Positions 1-11,398 of a stretch of DNA of 64,000 bases are shown here, piece by piece. The notes under the pieces are model-generated. The model saw nothing but the letters and a program-made list of their open reading frames with translations, had not been told where the DNA came from and did not search any database. Source of the DNA: Lonicera japonica (Eukaryota; Streptophyta; Magnoliopsida; Dipsacales; Caprifoliaceae); NCBI GenBank assembly GCA_021464415.1, contig JAKCWG010000921.1:310001-374000 (forward strand), written 5' to 3'. The number at the start of each line of letters is the position of its first letter. Within the stretch, counting starts at the first letter, position 1. The translations under genes were made by a program, and so were the position numbers.

Positions 1-954
1 GATGAATGGTGGTCTGCTGAGGATTTGCTAAATTCTACTGGTTAGGATAAAGGCTGAGGGTTGGTGATCTGTTATGGATATGCTGATGCGGGGCTAAGAT
101 GTGGGTGATGTGGTGACAAAAGTTGATTTGCTGAGGGAGTGAGAGTCTCTGAGAGGATATAGAGAGAGAAAGTTCTTTTTCTTCTTTTTTTTTTTTTTTT
201 TTTTATAGAAATAAGAACTTTTGGTTGGCTTCTTTTTTCCTTAAGAAAAAATTGAGTTACGCTCTCTTAATTCTCGAACCTCGTGTATGAATTTTGGATT
301 TTGCCTCTTGCTCAGCTTCCGTGGCATTTTTCTCGTATCTCCGGGGTACGATTCTGCTTATTATTTTCTGACTTTGTGAGAGGAGAAATTTTTGTGTGCC
401 TGCATCGTTTTCTGTTTTTCGATGCCCTTATTCCTCCTTGATTGATTGCAGCTTTTTTTTTTTTTTTTTGCAAGGTCAGCAGCCTTCCTCACCCAAGACG
501 TAGCCCTGGGCTTTTTAGCCTAGCTGTCACTTTTGGAGTGGCTCTCGCTGCCATCTTTTTTCCTTTTTGTTTTTTTCAATATTCCTTTCTTTTGGCACTG
601 TGGGATTTATCCTCTTTTCTACTCTTTCAATTTTTTCTTGTACCCACTTTGTTCCTTCTCACTTTGTCAGATTTTTTAAGCATCATCGTCCTTGCGATTT
701 TGAGAATGTTTACTTTGGAAGTTCGCATTTGACATCGTCGTGCTGTGTTTGTGATTTTCGGCCCGAGAACTTTTAGGAGCGCATCTTGAAATCTTCTCTT
801 AAAAAATAAGAAATCGTGCCAAAAATCTTTTTGTGGGGCTTGTTCCCTGTGTTTTTTACGAAAATTTTTCATTCCAATCTTTTTCTCTATCTTTCTCTGA
901 TATCCTCTCAAAAGGGGCTTTTTGGTTTTGGAGAAGGCTTGAGTTTGCCTATAG

Positions 955-1238
955 GAAGGGCTTGGATTAGATTGGTGCCTATAAGAAGGGTTTTGGAATG
1001 GTGCTTGTAGAAAGGGCTTGGGTTGGATTGGTGCCTGTGGAAAGGGCTTTGGAATGGTGCCTATGGAAAGGGCTTTGAATTGGTGCCTGTAGGAAGGGCT
1101 TAGGATTGGATTGGTGCTTGTACAAAGGGCTTAGGATTGGATTGGTGCCTGTACAAAGGGCTTGAGATTTAATTGGTGCCTGTAGAAAGGGCTTGGGATT
1201 TGATTGGTGCCTGTAGAAAGGGCTTGGGATTTGATTGG
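955..1238. repeat. Degenerate tandem repeat, about 27-36 bp units, roughly ten copies
   Basis: The motif 'ggtgcctgtagaaagggctt' followed by 'gggatttgatt' or a variant recurs about every 27-36 bp. Unit length and sequence vary. It lies inside the retrotransposon interior. On the minus strand it gives a proline-rich repetitive open frame (979-1485) that I regard as a by-product of the repeat. Confidence 0.8.
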
Positions 1239-2030
1239 CCTCTCTGGGAGACCTTGTGAAGTGATCCGCCTCTCTGGGAGGATTTGTGATATGATTTGAC
1301 TCTCTAGGAGGACATGTGATTGTGTTTTGCTTCTCTGGGAAGGCATGTGATCTTATCATGACGATCTGGTTGGTGATAGTGGTGTGACTAATCATCGAGG
1401 TATATACCAGGATGCGGTGGTGAAGCCTGTCTGGTAGGCCATGAAGCTTAGTGCCTATGTATTCTTGGACTGCTGCGCGGTACATTTATACAAGTGTTCA
1501 TGTGTGTGCACTATGCAAATGCTTATGCCATGCTTCCCTAGATTTCAAGTATTCGCATACTTCTTAAATCATCGCACCATCATTTTAAAATTTTGGTTTT
1601 GAAATGGTTTCGAATATTGAGTTGCCTGATTTATGGAGTATGTTACACTACTTGAAATTACCTAGATGCAGATGCATGCATGCAAGACGGACAATTTTTC
1701 GAGAACATAGCAACAGTGAAAAGACAAATATTGATTTTTGGTCAATCAGTGAGTGAGCGTAAGGTGATAAGAGAAATGGAGTGTTGCCGACTTGAGATTT
1801 TGCTGATTTTGCGTCATGCTTCCATCTTTGACAAGTTGTTATCTTCTTCAAGTCCGTGCGCGTTACTGCTTTTTGCTCTTGCCCTCAATCTCAGGAGGCT
1901 TACAGATATTCTTCAGAGGTAGAATTTCTGATTCTGCTGATAGGACGACCATGGGGTTGTGATGGTGTGGGTTAAGCCACCCTCAGCGCAAATGATAAAT
2001 GGAAAGGGTAGTCTTAGGGGAGTTGTTTGG

Positions 2031-2250
2031 GTCTTTTTGTCGATACCCTCAGTGCATGTACCCTTTGCACCCTCAGTGTATGCAAACGATGATGGCGAGG
2101 CTGTTCAGGTCTTCTTGTCGATACCCTCAGTAGATGTACCCTCGGCACCCTCAGTGTATGCGAACGATGATGGTGAGGCTGTTCGGGTCTTCTTGTCGAT
2201 ACCCTTAGTAGATGTACCCCGGCACCCTCAGTGTATGTAAACGATGATGG
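2031..2250. repeat. Tandem repeat of a 78-bp unit, almost three copies
   Basis: Units begin with 'gtctt(t/c)ttgtcgataccc' at 2031, 2109 and 2187, exactly 78 bp apart. Because 78 is a multiple of three, the reading frame stays open through the array on the plus strand (1959-2240). That is opposite to the element's presumed coding strand, so no product is claimed. Confidence 0.85.
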
Positions 2251-3848
2251 CTTGAGGATTATGATTTTGAAAAAGTTGGTTAGGGTTCAACCAGGCTGTT
2301 TCGGGATCTTGCACTGGTGGTACAACGATGTTAGTAAGGGTCACAGGAAGTGGGTGGTTGATGTTGGGAAGAACTGGGATAATGTATTAGAGAATGTTAG
2401 GTGGAGCTACTAGGTCTCGAGTTTGGTTGCCTTCGGTTGGGTATGGATTTGGATTGGGTTGGTTTGATTCAGCAGGTGTTCTGACAGTGATTAGGGCTTA
2501 AGATGGGCTTAGGTGGCCACTTGGTGATCCTTCTCGATGGCTACAAAATGGGTTAGATCATGGATTAGATGATATAGATGTTCAACGGTTAAAGTACCAC
2601 CATCAGCTTACGGGAGAACGGGACCCGGCGGTGGATCCGCTGCATGAGAAGCTTCACCATGATTACCCTCAGTGTTGTAGACCCCAGTTTGATGAAGTAG
2701 TAGCTCGGTGTTGCAATGAGGAGGCATGATCGGTAGTGCATCTGATCTCGTGAGTCGTCTAGTTTGCCAGCAGTAGATAATCGGAGTGTGGTGAAAAATG
2801 GGGAGAAAGAAGTCGAAGATTTGACCGAAAAATTAATACTTTGCCATGAGTTGCATAATTCTCGAAAAATTGTGACTCGATAGAAAAAAAAAATCGAAAA
2901 CCACGTTTTGGTGATTAGCGAAAACAAACCGACGGCAACAACTTGAGAGCCCTGTGGATAGGTTTAGGGTAGGAATATGAATTCCTGGGGTGCCCTTATA
3001 ACCTTCCGATTTTAAAAATTCTTTTTTAAAAAATTCATTTTGGAAAATGACTCGATTTTTTAGAAAATATTTTGAAAGATATTTTTTTGAAAATTGGGAA
3101 GTTCTCTCCTCTTAGAGTTGCTTTTCATGGAAATAGTGACAGGGAAATTCTCACTAACGAGTTTTAGTGAGGGATTTTTACGGACGGGGTTGGGCAGCCA
3201 CCGACCGTACTTGCCAAACCAAGAGTTGGTATGTATGACAAGTCCTTTTGTTCACTAATCTCACGACCGACGGTCAAGAAAACATACAAAAATTCGTGTG
3301 TACTAGGCTGACGCATCCTATATGCAAGCGTGGTTGAAAGGGGTAATGTTTAAGGCTCCCTCCTATTTGGCTAGGTCTTGCTATATACCCCAAGAGCGAG
3401 TACGTGCAAGGACTTTTTGATATACATTCTGGGTACGTGAGTGTTCTCGTCACTCGATATACCTCAGTTTGGTACTTGGCCAAGGAGAGTGGTCCCATGC
3501 GCTTTTGGCTAGTGTAGACCCGCAAGTCTACGGCCTAGTCCGGACTTTGGTCCCGAGGTTGATAGGGTAAATTCACACTCGCGATAATGCATGATGATAG
3601 TGAGTGCGTCCAAAATAACAATTATGGAGGTACATTATGAAGAACGCTTTAGGGTTTGTTCGAGTACTTTCAAATTTTATTTATGAAAAGTTTTTCCTCA
3701 AACAATTATTACAAACAAAAAAGGAATCAAGGTATCCACCTAAATCGCATCTATGTTATCCTAAGACTAAGGCCAAAAAAGAAAGCATGCAAACAAAAAT
3801 AATTATCCACGCATATTCTACTCTTGTTTAGAGTCTAATCCTCATCAT

Positions 3849-3867
3849 GTCCCCAGCAGAGTCGCCA
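3849..3867 (-). other. Primer binding site, tRNA-Arg type
   Basis: On the minus strand this reads TGGCGACTCTGCTGGGGAC, one base inside the LTR. The first ten bases or so match the complement of a plant tRNA-Arg(TCG) 3' end with its CCA. Such a site is known from Ogre/Tat elements. It fixes the element's orientation as minus, with the 5' LTR on the right. Confidence 0.7.
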
Positions 3868-3868
3868 C

Positions 3869-5853
3869 TGTGAGAACCCGCGTTCTCGACGCCCGGGGGT
3901 CCTCGTGGGCGGCGATTCCGTTTGTTGGTTTGGAAATCGATTTTGAAAAGAATAAGAGTCGCCAGTTTGTTTTACTAAACAAACAAAAAAGGTTTGTGTA
4001 AAAGAGACGTATTTATGGACTAAATATCCTCTTATACACAATGTATGCGAAACCAGTTGATTCGAAGGTTCAGGGATTAAGTTACGAATCGGGAAGGTGT
4101 TAGGCACCCAATTCGCCCTTTCGGTCTCTTGAGTAGGATATGCGTGTATTATAATTCAGTTCTTGCATGCTATTGCTATTACTTTACAGCTTTTCGTGCT
4201 TGCCTTAGAAATCGGGATTTTGGGGTTGGGATGAAAACGATGTGTTTCCTAGTTCGCCCATGATTTTAAAAATAAGTGTGTGTGTGTGTGTGATTTGAAA
4301 AAGAGAGTTTGATAATAATAGATGCAATGAAACAAGTGATTTTATAAAACATTGGGCTTTTTGAAAACTGATTCAATGTGGAATCTTATACTCGATATTA
4401 TATGAGGCGAGTTGACCGGTCGTATACCAAAGTCTATTGATTAAACCGGTATAGATGGCACTAGTGCTCTCATAATCGAGTATTTATCACATATACACCG
4501 CAATCTATGAGTTAGATTGGATATATAGCGATTATCGATTCCTTCGTATAACAATAACGCTAATCCGAACTTTTGAAAAAGTAAGAAAGTAATAATACTA
4601 TTTTGGAATTGGATTAGGGTTTATTATACGCCTTTAGTTTTGAAAAACAATTTAAAAAAGGGTTTTGAAAAGCTATCAAGTAATAGAAATTATGCAGACA
4701 AGAATATAAATTATAAAACTGACGAATAAATAAAAGAAGAGAGAGAAAATTATACCTGAGCCTTCTTGGAAGGAGAGAATAAGGATCCCTTGGTGTGTAC
4801 CACGAAATCCCCTTAATTGTTGATGAAAATAATGAATGGAGGGGGGGGGTCTATTTATAGTTGAAGAAAATACTTGGAGAGCAAGAAAAGAGATTGCAAC
4901 TAGGACTCTTGGAAATTATCGCGAGGACTTCCCACCGTTGGATCATCCTGATTTTTGGATATGTTTTGGGAATAGAACTCTTTCTGATTGGTATGAAGAG
5001 TTTGTGTCTGCGTAGGAAAGGTACTTGTTGTAGACAAGGTCCCTTGTTTGCACGACAAGTCAGGTTCTAACCGTTGGATCACGCTGAATTTTGGATATGT
5101 ATTGCCAATATAAGTCTTTTACACCCTGTAAAAATTTGAGGACGATCGGAGTTCGGGAAGGACTCGGTCTCCTTGACTTGGTACAAAGAGTTTGTTCCCG
5201 CATAGGAAACGTACTTGCGTACAACAACATCGACAACTAAACTTCCAACCGTTGGATTACGCTGATTTTTTGATATATTTTCCCTCCAAATGTTTTCTAA
5301 CTTGTGTCCAAATTTGAGGTCGATCAGATGTCGGGAAGGCCACTATTTATTTTAATTTTCTACGAAGGACATTTCAACTAGAATTGCACGATAGACAAAT
5401 TGTTTCTTGAGGACCCCATGTCCGACAAAGCTAAAATTTGAATATGTTCTTCCCCACAATAAGGCCTATCTACTTACCAAACTTCAAACCATTTTAACTC
5501 CGAGAAGACCTCCATTAGATCACCCGAATCAAACTCATGATTTTCTGAATTTTCGGAGATTCGACTGTCGGATTTAACTGATTTTCGAGTATGTTACTCC
5601 TTTTGATAATTTCCAACAACTGAGGATGATCCAAAGTGTGTGACTCTCCTTTCACAAGTTTCCAGGAGTTTTGACGGTTTTTTGGTTCCGGCAATTTTCG
5701 ATAATTCTGTAACTTCTCATCCGGGGTCCTTTCGGCTTTCTTCTTTGACCTGTATCACATGAACAAACTACATGTGCATCTAGGAATGCTTGTGCGTGCA
5801 TGCATGTTTGAAAATTAGCATTCTTGCGGGGGTCGCAAAATGAGGTGTTCACA
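3869..5853 (-). mobile_element. Complete 5' LTR of the Tat/Ogre-like element (1,985 bp)
   Basis: The LTR begins and ends with TG...CA and a short inverted repeat (TGTGA at 3869, TCACA at 5849-5853). It is followed after one base by the primer site at 3867-3849. A TATA box on the minus strand at 4860-4851 lies centrally, as expected for an LTR promoter. The partner LTR and the second target-site copy are outside the window, so the duplication cannot be checked. A (TG)n run lies near 4276-4292. Confidence 0.8.
4851..4860 (-). promoter_or_regulatory. LTR TATA box
   Basis: The minus strand reads CTATAAATAG, a strong plant TATA consensus, about 990 bp upstream of the primer site within the LTR. 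It is preceded on that strand by ordinary AT-rich U3 sequence and followed by a C-rich run. It is the likely start region of the element's genomic RNA. Confidence 0.6.
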
Positions 5854-7194
5854 CCAGCAAGAGGAGGTTAGTGTGTGCCAAATTCAGGTGTTTTTGTTGC
5901 TCAATTACAAACGAATATTGACTATGCATGTGGTTAAGGCATAGATTTTGGTCCAATTTAAGCGGGTGGTTCTTGTTTTAAATTTCTATGGCACAGTTCA
6001 TTTTTTTCAATGAGATTTGATGGTGCAAAACTCATCTTTATCAAACGTGGGTTCATAATGGAGTATGTTATTTCAGTTGGTTGAAAAATCTTTGATTGCT
6101 CATGGGATTCTGTGTTGATTATAGGTTTTCAACTAATTTTAGAGCGCGAAAATTGGTTTTGGCCTTTTCATTTAAAGAGATAAATTGGATTAGGATTCAT
6201 ATCTGAAAAAAAGGTAAAAGATGAGGGGTATTTTAGTCCACTTAACAAAAAGACAAAAGATGTTAAAGGTCCGTCAAATTATAAGGGTAAAGTCAAACAT
6301 TATGAAAATAATAAGGTATCGTTTACCAAAAAAGGAAAATAACAGGGTATCTCTAATTTCACATTACAAATAAGGGTTAACTCAAAAAGGCTTATAAATA
6401 TATTAAATAAATTAATATTAGTCTTCTTAAAATAACCTTAGACCCTTACCCTCTTCTTTGACCGTCTCCTATTCTCACTCTTCCCAGTTCCCACGAGGCC
6501 ACAGTTCTTACTATCTTTATTTTACGAGCTATCCTAACCGGCACTACATACTCAATCGGTGAGTCACCAACCACTGGAGCTAGTTCTTCTCCTCCACCAC
6601 CTACACCGCTTACTACCTCATTCTTATACACCGCTAGTCCACCCCTCCTTTTGATACTATCCAAACTCGAATGAGGTAAAGTTTGATCTCATTTTTGCAT
6701 GTTATTTTTATTTATAATTCTTTGAAATATAGTGAAAAACTGTTGTTAAATGCTTATGATATGAGTTAATTGTGCTCAATTTTAAGGTTTTACATGTGTT
6801 GATTCGGTTAGATTTAAATAAAATTATGGTTTAGTGTTCAACAATATGAAATGTTAGGTTGATTGTGTTGCAGTAACTCTATTTTATGGTTACTAATTCG
6901 GAGCAAGGTAGAGTAGAGCACCAAGATATTTCTGAGGATAGGTTTGGGTTTTAAAAAAATAACCCGTCTCAGGTTCGGGCAGGCTACTACATGTGTGGGT
7001 CGGGTTTGGCATTCGCTAAACTCGCCCCATACCCGACCCATTGCCATCCCTACACCCCTACAAATATATAATGACCTGGAGCATAGACAACAACTCAATG
7101 CACATATTATTATTAAATATGAACCGAGTATAGGACCAAAAAAAACCTTCAGTGCATATGTGCAAAGAGTTACCACATACTAATTGTATATGTG
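5854..7194. other. Non-genic DNA between elements
   Basis: No supportable gene. Short open frames (for example 6446-6664 minus and 6838-7176 minus) have no recognisable domain. The part near 6960-7060 is rich in GGGTCGGG/CCCGACCC-type words and ends in 'attgccatcccta', a style often seen at ends of non-autonomous plant DNA transposons, but I cannot define termini. Confidence 0.4.
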
Positions 7195-8335
7195 TGTAAT
7201 GACCCAAAATATCACACACCATTAATGTAACGGGAAAGTCCTTGATATGTATATGGATTCAATGAGTCTAAATTTCAACTTAGGTTGTTACATATATAAT
7301 TAGAGTGGACTCAAGACCACTAACATGTAACTGTGTGAATATTGTCATATATGTTTGTTTGGTTGAAGGTGAGTCGGAATCACTGGATGTGATGTGGACA
7401 AGGCTAGCACATGCTCAAGCACATGGATTGAAGCGCACACATGCCCAATTCAAGTTCTCATGAGTCCGATTACGAGAGCTCATGTAATAAGATTCAAAAA
7501 GTATCGTATTTTAATTATATGACTTGTTTATTATTTTATTTTATTTTATTTTAAAATTAGTACCTTGACTAGTACCTGATGATGTCATTGCTTACATCAT
7601 GCATCAATAATGTCATCGCTTACATAAGTCTTTAATGATGTCATGGCTTACGTCACTTTGTAGTAGGTGAAAATAAATGTGAGCCCTTAGATCGTAGTTG
7701 GTGGGATTGAATGTAGACCATTTGAAGTATTTTGTAAAAGCTATATATACCTCCCCATCCTATTCCATTTGAAAGATATAAATGAAGAGAGTTATGGATT
7801 AATAAAATCGTGAGAGTTTTTTCTTTTGTTCTTTTAGAACATGTTAAACCAATCCGGTTTGTTTGTAATGTTCATTCGACTTATCAATTGATTCATCATC
7901 ATCAATTATGGCATCATTCGCATATAACAAGGTTCGCATCTCTTTATAGGTGTTGAGTCGCAGTGTCCATCAAACCATCTACCCTTATATACCAAGGTTC
8001 GCATCTCTTTATAGGTGTTGCGCCGCGGTGTCCATTAATCCGTCTACCTTTATATACCAAGGCTCTTGCTTTTTTATAAGCAATGAATTGCGGTGCCATC
8101 CAAATTTGATTATAAAAATGATCTTTTGTCCATCTTTACTACGGGTTTCGTCAGACTATTGGCGGGGTTCGTATCAGGATGCCATTAGCAAAAGTTAAGA
8201 TTGTTTATATGTAATTCTGGTCTTACGAGTACATCAGGAATTTAATGTGGGGGGAGTGTAATGATAAAAAATACCCTACATTACTAATGTAATGGGAAAA
8301 TCCTTAGTATATATGTAATATAATTTACAAATTGA
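7195..8335 (+). mobile_element. Internally deleted LTR element: left LTR, about 96-bp interior, truncated right LTR
   Basis: A left LTR starts TGTAATGACCC at 7195 and contains a TATA-like 'ctatatatac' near 7740 and an 'aataaaat' near 7800. After about 966 bp comes a degenerate Met-tRNA-like primer site (8167-8179, 'gttcgtatcagga'). A polypurine tract ending 'gtggggggag' (8246-8256) is followed at 8257 by a second TGTAATGAT start. This second copy matches the LTR for only about 75-80 bp. No protein-coding interior remains, so it resembles a TRIM or a deletion derivative. The exact LTR 3' end is uncertain. Confidence 0.6.
7928..8100. repeat. Tandem repeat of about 70 bp in the LTR, 2.5 copies
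   Basis: The phrase 'aaggttcgcatctctttata' followed by 'ggtgttg' recurs at about 7930 and 8000, with a third, more diverged copy near 8060. It lies in the 3' part of the left LTR, downstream of the TATA and polyA-like signals. Confidence 0.75.
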
Positions 8336-8637
8336 GTCAGGCATTTTAGAAGATAACCAGGGTAGTTACTATGTGCAAAATTAGTGGTGGGAATAATAAT
8401 AATAATAATAATACATTCGATGCATATGCAGCGAATGAGTAAACATAAACTCAATAGAAGTCTAAGGAAACTCATTTCCCTTGGCCTTCGAAATTTTTTA
8501 GAAGTTTGCAAGCTTTGGAAGTTTAGAATGTGATAAGAGTGAAGTTTTTGGACGACACTTGTAAAGAGGATATGCACTTGGATGGTCCTTTAACATTGTA
8601 AGATTAATTGGACAACTAAAAATATTTTGATTATCGA

Positions 8638-10819
8638 CAAATGGGCTGGCCCCAGGGCACCGACTAGGCCCACTAGTCTGCCCACATAATAACGATATTG
8701 TCCCCAACTTAAAGACCTTTGGACCACGGGCCTCGTTACTATGTGCTGACACTCCCTTACTTATATACCCATGTTGAGTTCTACAATTTTCTGATGTAGG
8801 ATCAATGGTTTCAACCAATCATTCTCAATAATATCCACATTGGATCAAACTAATCCACCTTTGAGTCCACATTAAACTAACACCGGCCTGCCTTGGCTCC
8901 GCCTTGGATTATCACCTGGTATAGCAATCCACCTTAGCCCCACCTGAACTTATACTTTAGTCCACATTAGATCCACCTTTTTGAAATGTCCATATAGATC
9001 ACCACTCAACACTGTCCACAAGATCCTCCTCCTTAGTCAATGAACATCTCCTACTACACCTTATTTCACTTTACCTAAGGAACCTGCATAATCACCTTGA
9101 CAGTACCTCGTACGTTGGCTATAGTGACTTCACCCCTGGCTTCTTCGAGTCTAACTCCATTATAGGCTTCACTAAGTCCAGCTAGGAAGATACTTTTTCT
9201 AGCGACTCATCACCTTAGTCTCTACCGAATTCTTCATGACTCTAGCAAGTCCAGCTACTAGTACCATTGCTCCATAAATGCATGGATTCATCATTGAGCT
9301 CTTTTACCAATTATTATGCTCATTGGCACATAGGGCTGGCCCCATGGTATCGATTGGGCTCACCGGTCTGCGCACATAATAACAATATTGTTCCCGACTT
9401 AAACACCTTTGGGCCACAGGTGTGAGGTATTATCATAAAAGGCCTCATTACTATGTGGTGACACTACCCTACTTATTAATCCATGTCAATTTCTTAAATT
9501 TCCAGATGTGGGAATGGTTTGAGCCAACCATTTTAAAAAAATATATTATTGTGCTCACTGACACATTGGTTGAGCCCAAGGAACCGACAGGGCCCATCGG
9601 TCCACGCACAAAATAACGATGTTGTCCATAACTTAAACACCTTTCGGCCATAGGTGTGGGGTTTTATCTTAAAAGGCCTCAGGACTATGTAGTGACACTG
9701 GTCTACTTATTAATGAATGTTGAGTTTTACAATTTTTAGTTTTGGGATCAATGGTTTGAACCAACCATTCTCAATAATCTCCACCTTGGATCAAAGCAGA
9801 CACATTTGACTCCACCTTGGACTAACATTGGTCCACCTTAAATTGTCACCAGGTCCAGCAATCCATCTTCGCCACACTTAAACCTATACTTTAATTTATT
9901 AGACTGTCTATATATATCACCACTCAACATTATCTGTAAGATCATCTACTTTGATTAACGCACATATTGAGATACACCCTCTTTCACCTAACTCGAATAA
10001 CCCACACAACCACCTTGACAGTACACCAGGTGTACATAAGCTACGGGGACTCCACCCCTAACTCCTTTGAGTTTAACTCCACCACAGGTTCTACCGAGTT
10101 CAGCTATCAGGATGCTTTTTATAGTGACTTATCACATCAGGCTCTATCAATTTCTTCCTGACTCCACCGAGTCTAGCTACTAGCACTACTCCACAAATGT
10201 GTAGATTCACCATTAAGCTATAATTCTAATTGTTGTGCTCACCGGCACATGGACAGGGCCCAGGGCACCTACTGCGCCCACCGGTCTGCGCACATAGTAA
10301 TGATATTATCCCCAACTTAAACATATTTGGGATACATGCGTGGGGTTTTATCTTAAAAGGCCTTGTTACTGTATGGTGAGACTCTCTTACTTATATACTC
10401 ATATTAAGTTTTATAATTTTTTGATGTGGAATCAATGGTTTGAGCAAACCATTCTTAACAATCTCCACCTTAGATCATCAGTGCACCTTTGACTCCACTT
10501 TAGCTCCACCTTGGATTTTCATCTGGTCTAGCAATCCATTTTGGCCCACCTGAACCTATACCTTAATCCACATTTGTTCCACCTTTTTGGACTATCCATT
10601 TAGATCACCACTCAACACTATCCGCATGATCATCCACTTTGGGCAATGCACATCTCGAGGTACACCCTATTTTACCTTATTCGAGGAACCTGCACAACCA
10701 TATTGACAGTACCCCAGCTGTACATAGGCTATAGCGACTCCACCCCTGACTTATCTAATTCTAACTCTACCATAAGCTCCACCAAGTCCAGTTACCAGGA
10801 AACAATTTATAGGGACTCA
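8638..10819 (-). mobile_element. Tandem array of a TRIM-like miniature LTR element (first part)
   Basis: Read on the minus strand, each LTR starts TGTTGAGAATGG-like and ends ...GTGAGCACAACA. LTR copies lie at 8638-8829 (truncated), 9311-9540, 9547-9776 and 10231-10460, the last 230 bp long. Interior segments of about 450-480 bp separate them, except where two LTRs abut near 9541-9546. At the best-preserved junction (13413-13428) the LTR is followed by ATTGGTATTAGAGCTC, close to the initiator tRNA-Met primer site. The opposite edge has a purine-rich AAGGTGGAGAT tract. No coding capacity is visible, and alternating LTR and interior is typical of TRIM tandem arrays. Confidence 0.7.
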
Positions 10820-10959
10820 TGTAATATCTTGTATTTATGTTAATGTTAATTATGTTGTTCTAATTATATATAGTGTGGAATTTATATTTTTGAAAATTAG
10901 ATATGTTAATTTTTGAAAATTAGATATGGTGACCACGTGTTCTTGAAAACTAGACCCCG

Positions 10960-11340
10960 TTTTGGTATCACCCGATTTGGTAGTAAATGAAAGTTGTCTG
11001 CTCGATATATCAGACCATTCGAAATTCTCGAACGTATTGGGAATATTTCATATCGCTAGCCTTGCCACCACAGTTATCCAATGTTCACAATTTATTTCAT
11101 GTATCTATGTTGCGTCGGTATGTTCATGATCTTTCCCACATTATTTAGTGGAAAAACCTTGAGGTGTTAGATGACGAAACTTATGACACCCATCCAATAC
11201 ACATCCTAGATCGTCGAGAACAAGTACTTAGGAACAAAGTTATTCCATTAGTAAAAGTTTTGTGGCTACATCACGGAGCCGATGAGGCGACATTGGAGCT
11301 AGCTAAAGAATGAAACACGTAATAAATACCCTGAGTCGTT
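10960..11340 (+). pseudogene. C-terminal end of a Ty3-Gypsy pol (integrase tail), fragment
   Basis: Translation gives short motifs typical of the last part of Gypsy pol: 'RPFEILERIGNISYRLALPP', then 'VHNLFHVSMLRRYVHD', 'ILDRREQVLRNK' and 'IPLVKVLWLHHG'. The frame ends in a stop before the polypurine tract, with nothing of protease, reverse transcriptase or the integrase catalytic core. Known family: plant Gypsy integrase C-terminus. It is a remnant and cannot act alone. Confidence 0.85.
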
Positions 11341-11398
11341 TAATTAGTATGTAATATCTAAATTTTGAGGGCAAAATTTTATTTAGTGGAAGAGAGTG

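Larger units (their letters stand above)
1..3848 (-). mobile_element. Internal 5' region of a Tat/Ogre-like Ty3-Gypsy retrotransposon (continues outside the window)
   Basis: This stretch lies directly downstream, on the minus strand, of a primer binding site and a complete LTR, so it should be the leader or pre-gag part of the element. I see no gag or pol motif in it; those would lie to the left of base 1. It contains a poly-T run near 184-204 and two tandem arrays (955-1238 and 2031-2250), and only short unrelated open frames. Variable non-coding DNA with tandem repeats is known from Tat-lineage elements; the lineage assignment is inference from the primer site and LTR length. Confidence 0.55.

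Noticed and set aside
442..911. Open frames in a pyrimidine-rich part of the Gypsy interior
   Set aside because: They consist of F/L/S-rich translation of T-rich DNA; the two strands give competing frames and no motif is recognisable.
979..1485. A 168-codon proline-rich repetitive protein on the minus strand
   Set aside because: The frame is produced by the tandem repeat at 955-1238 and has no conserved domain or independent start context.
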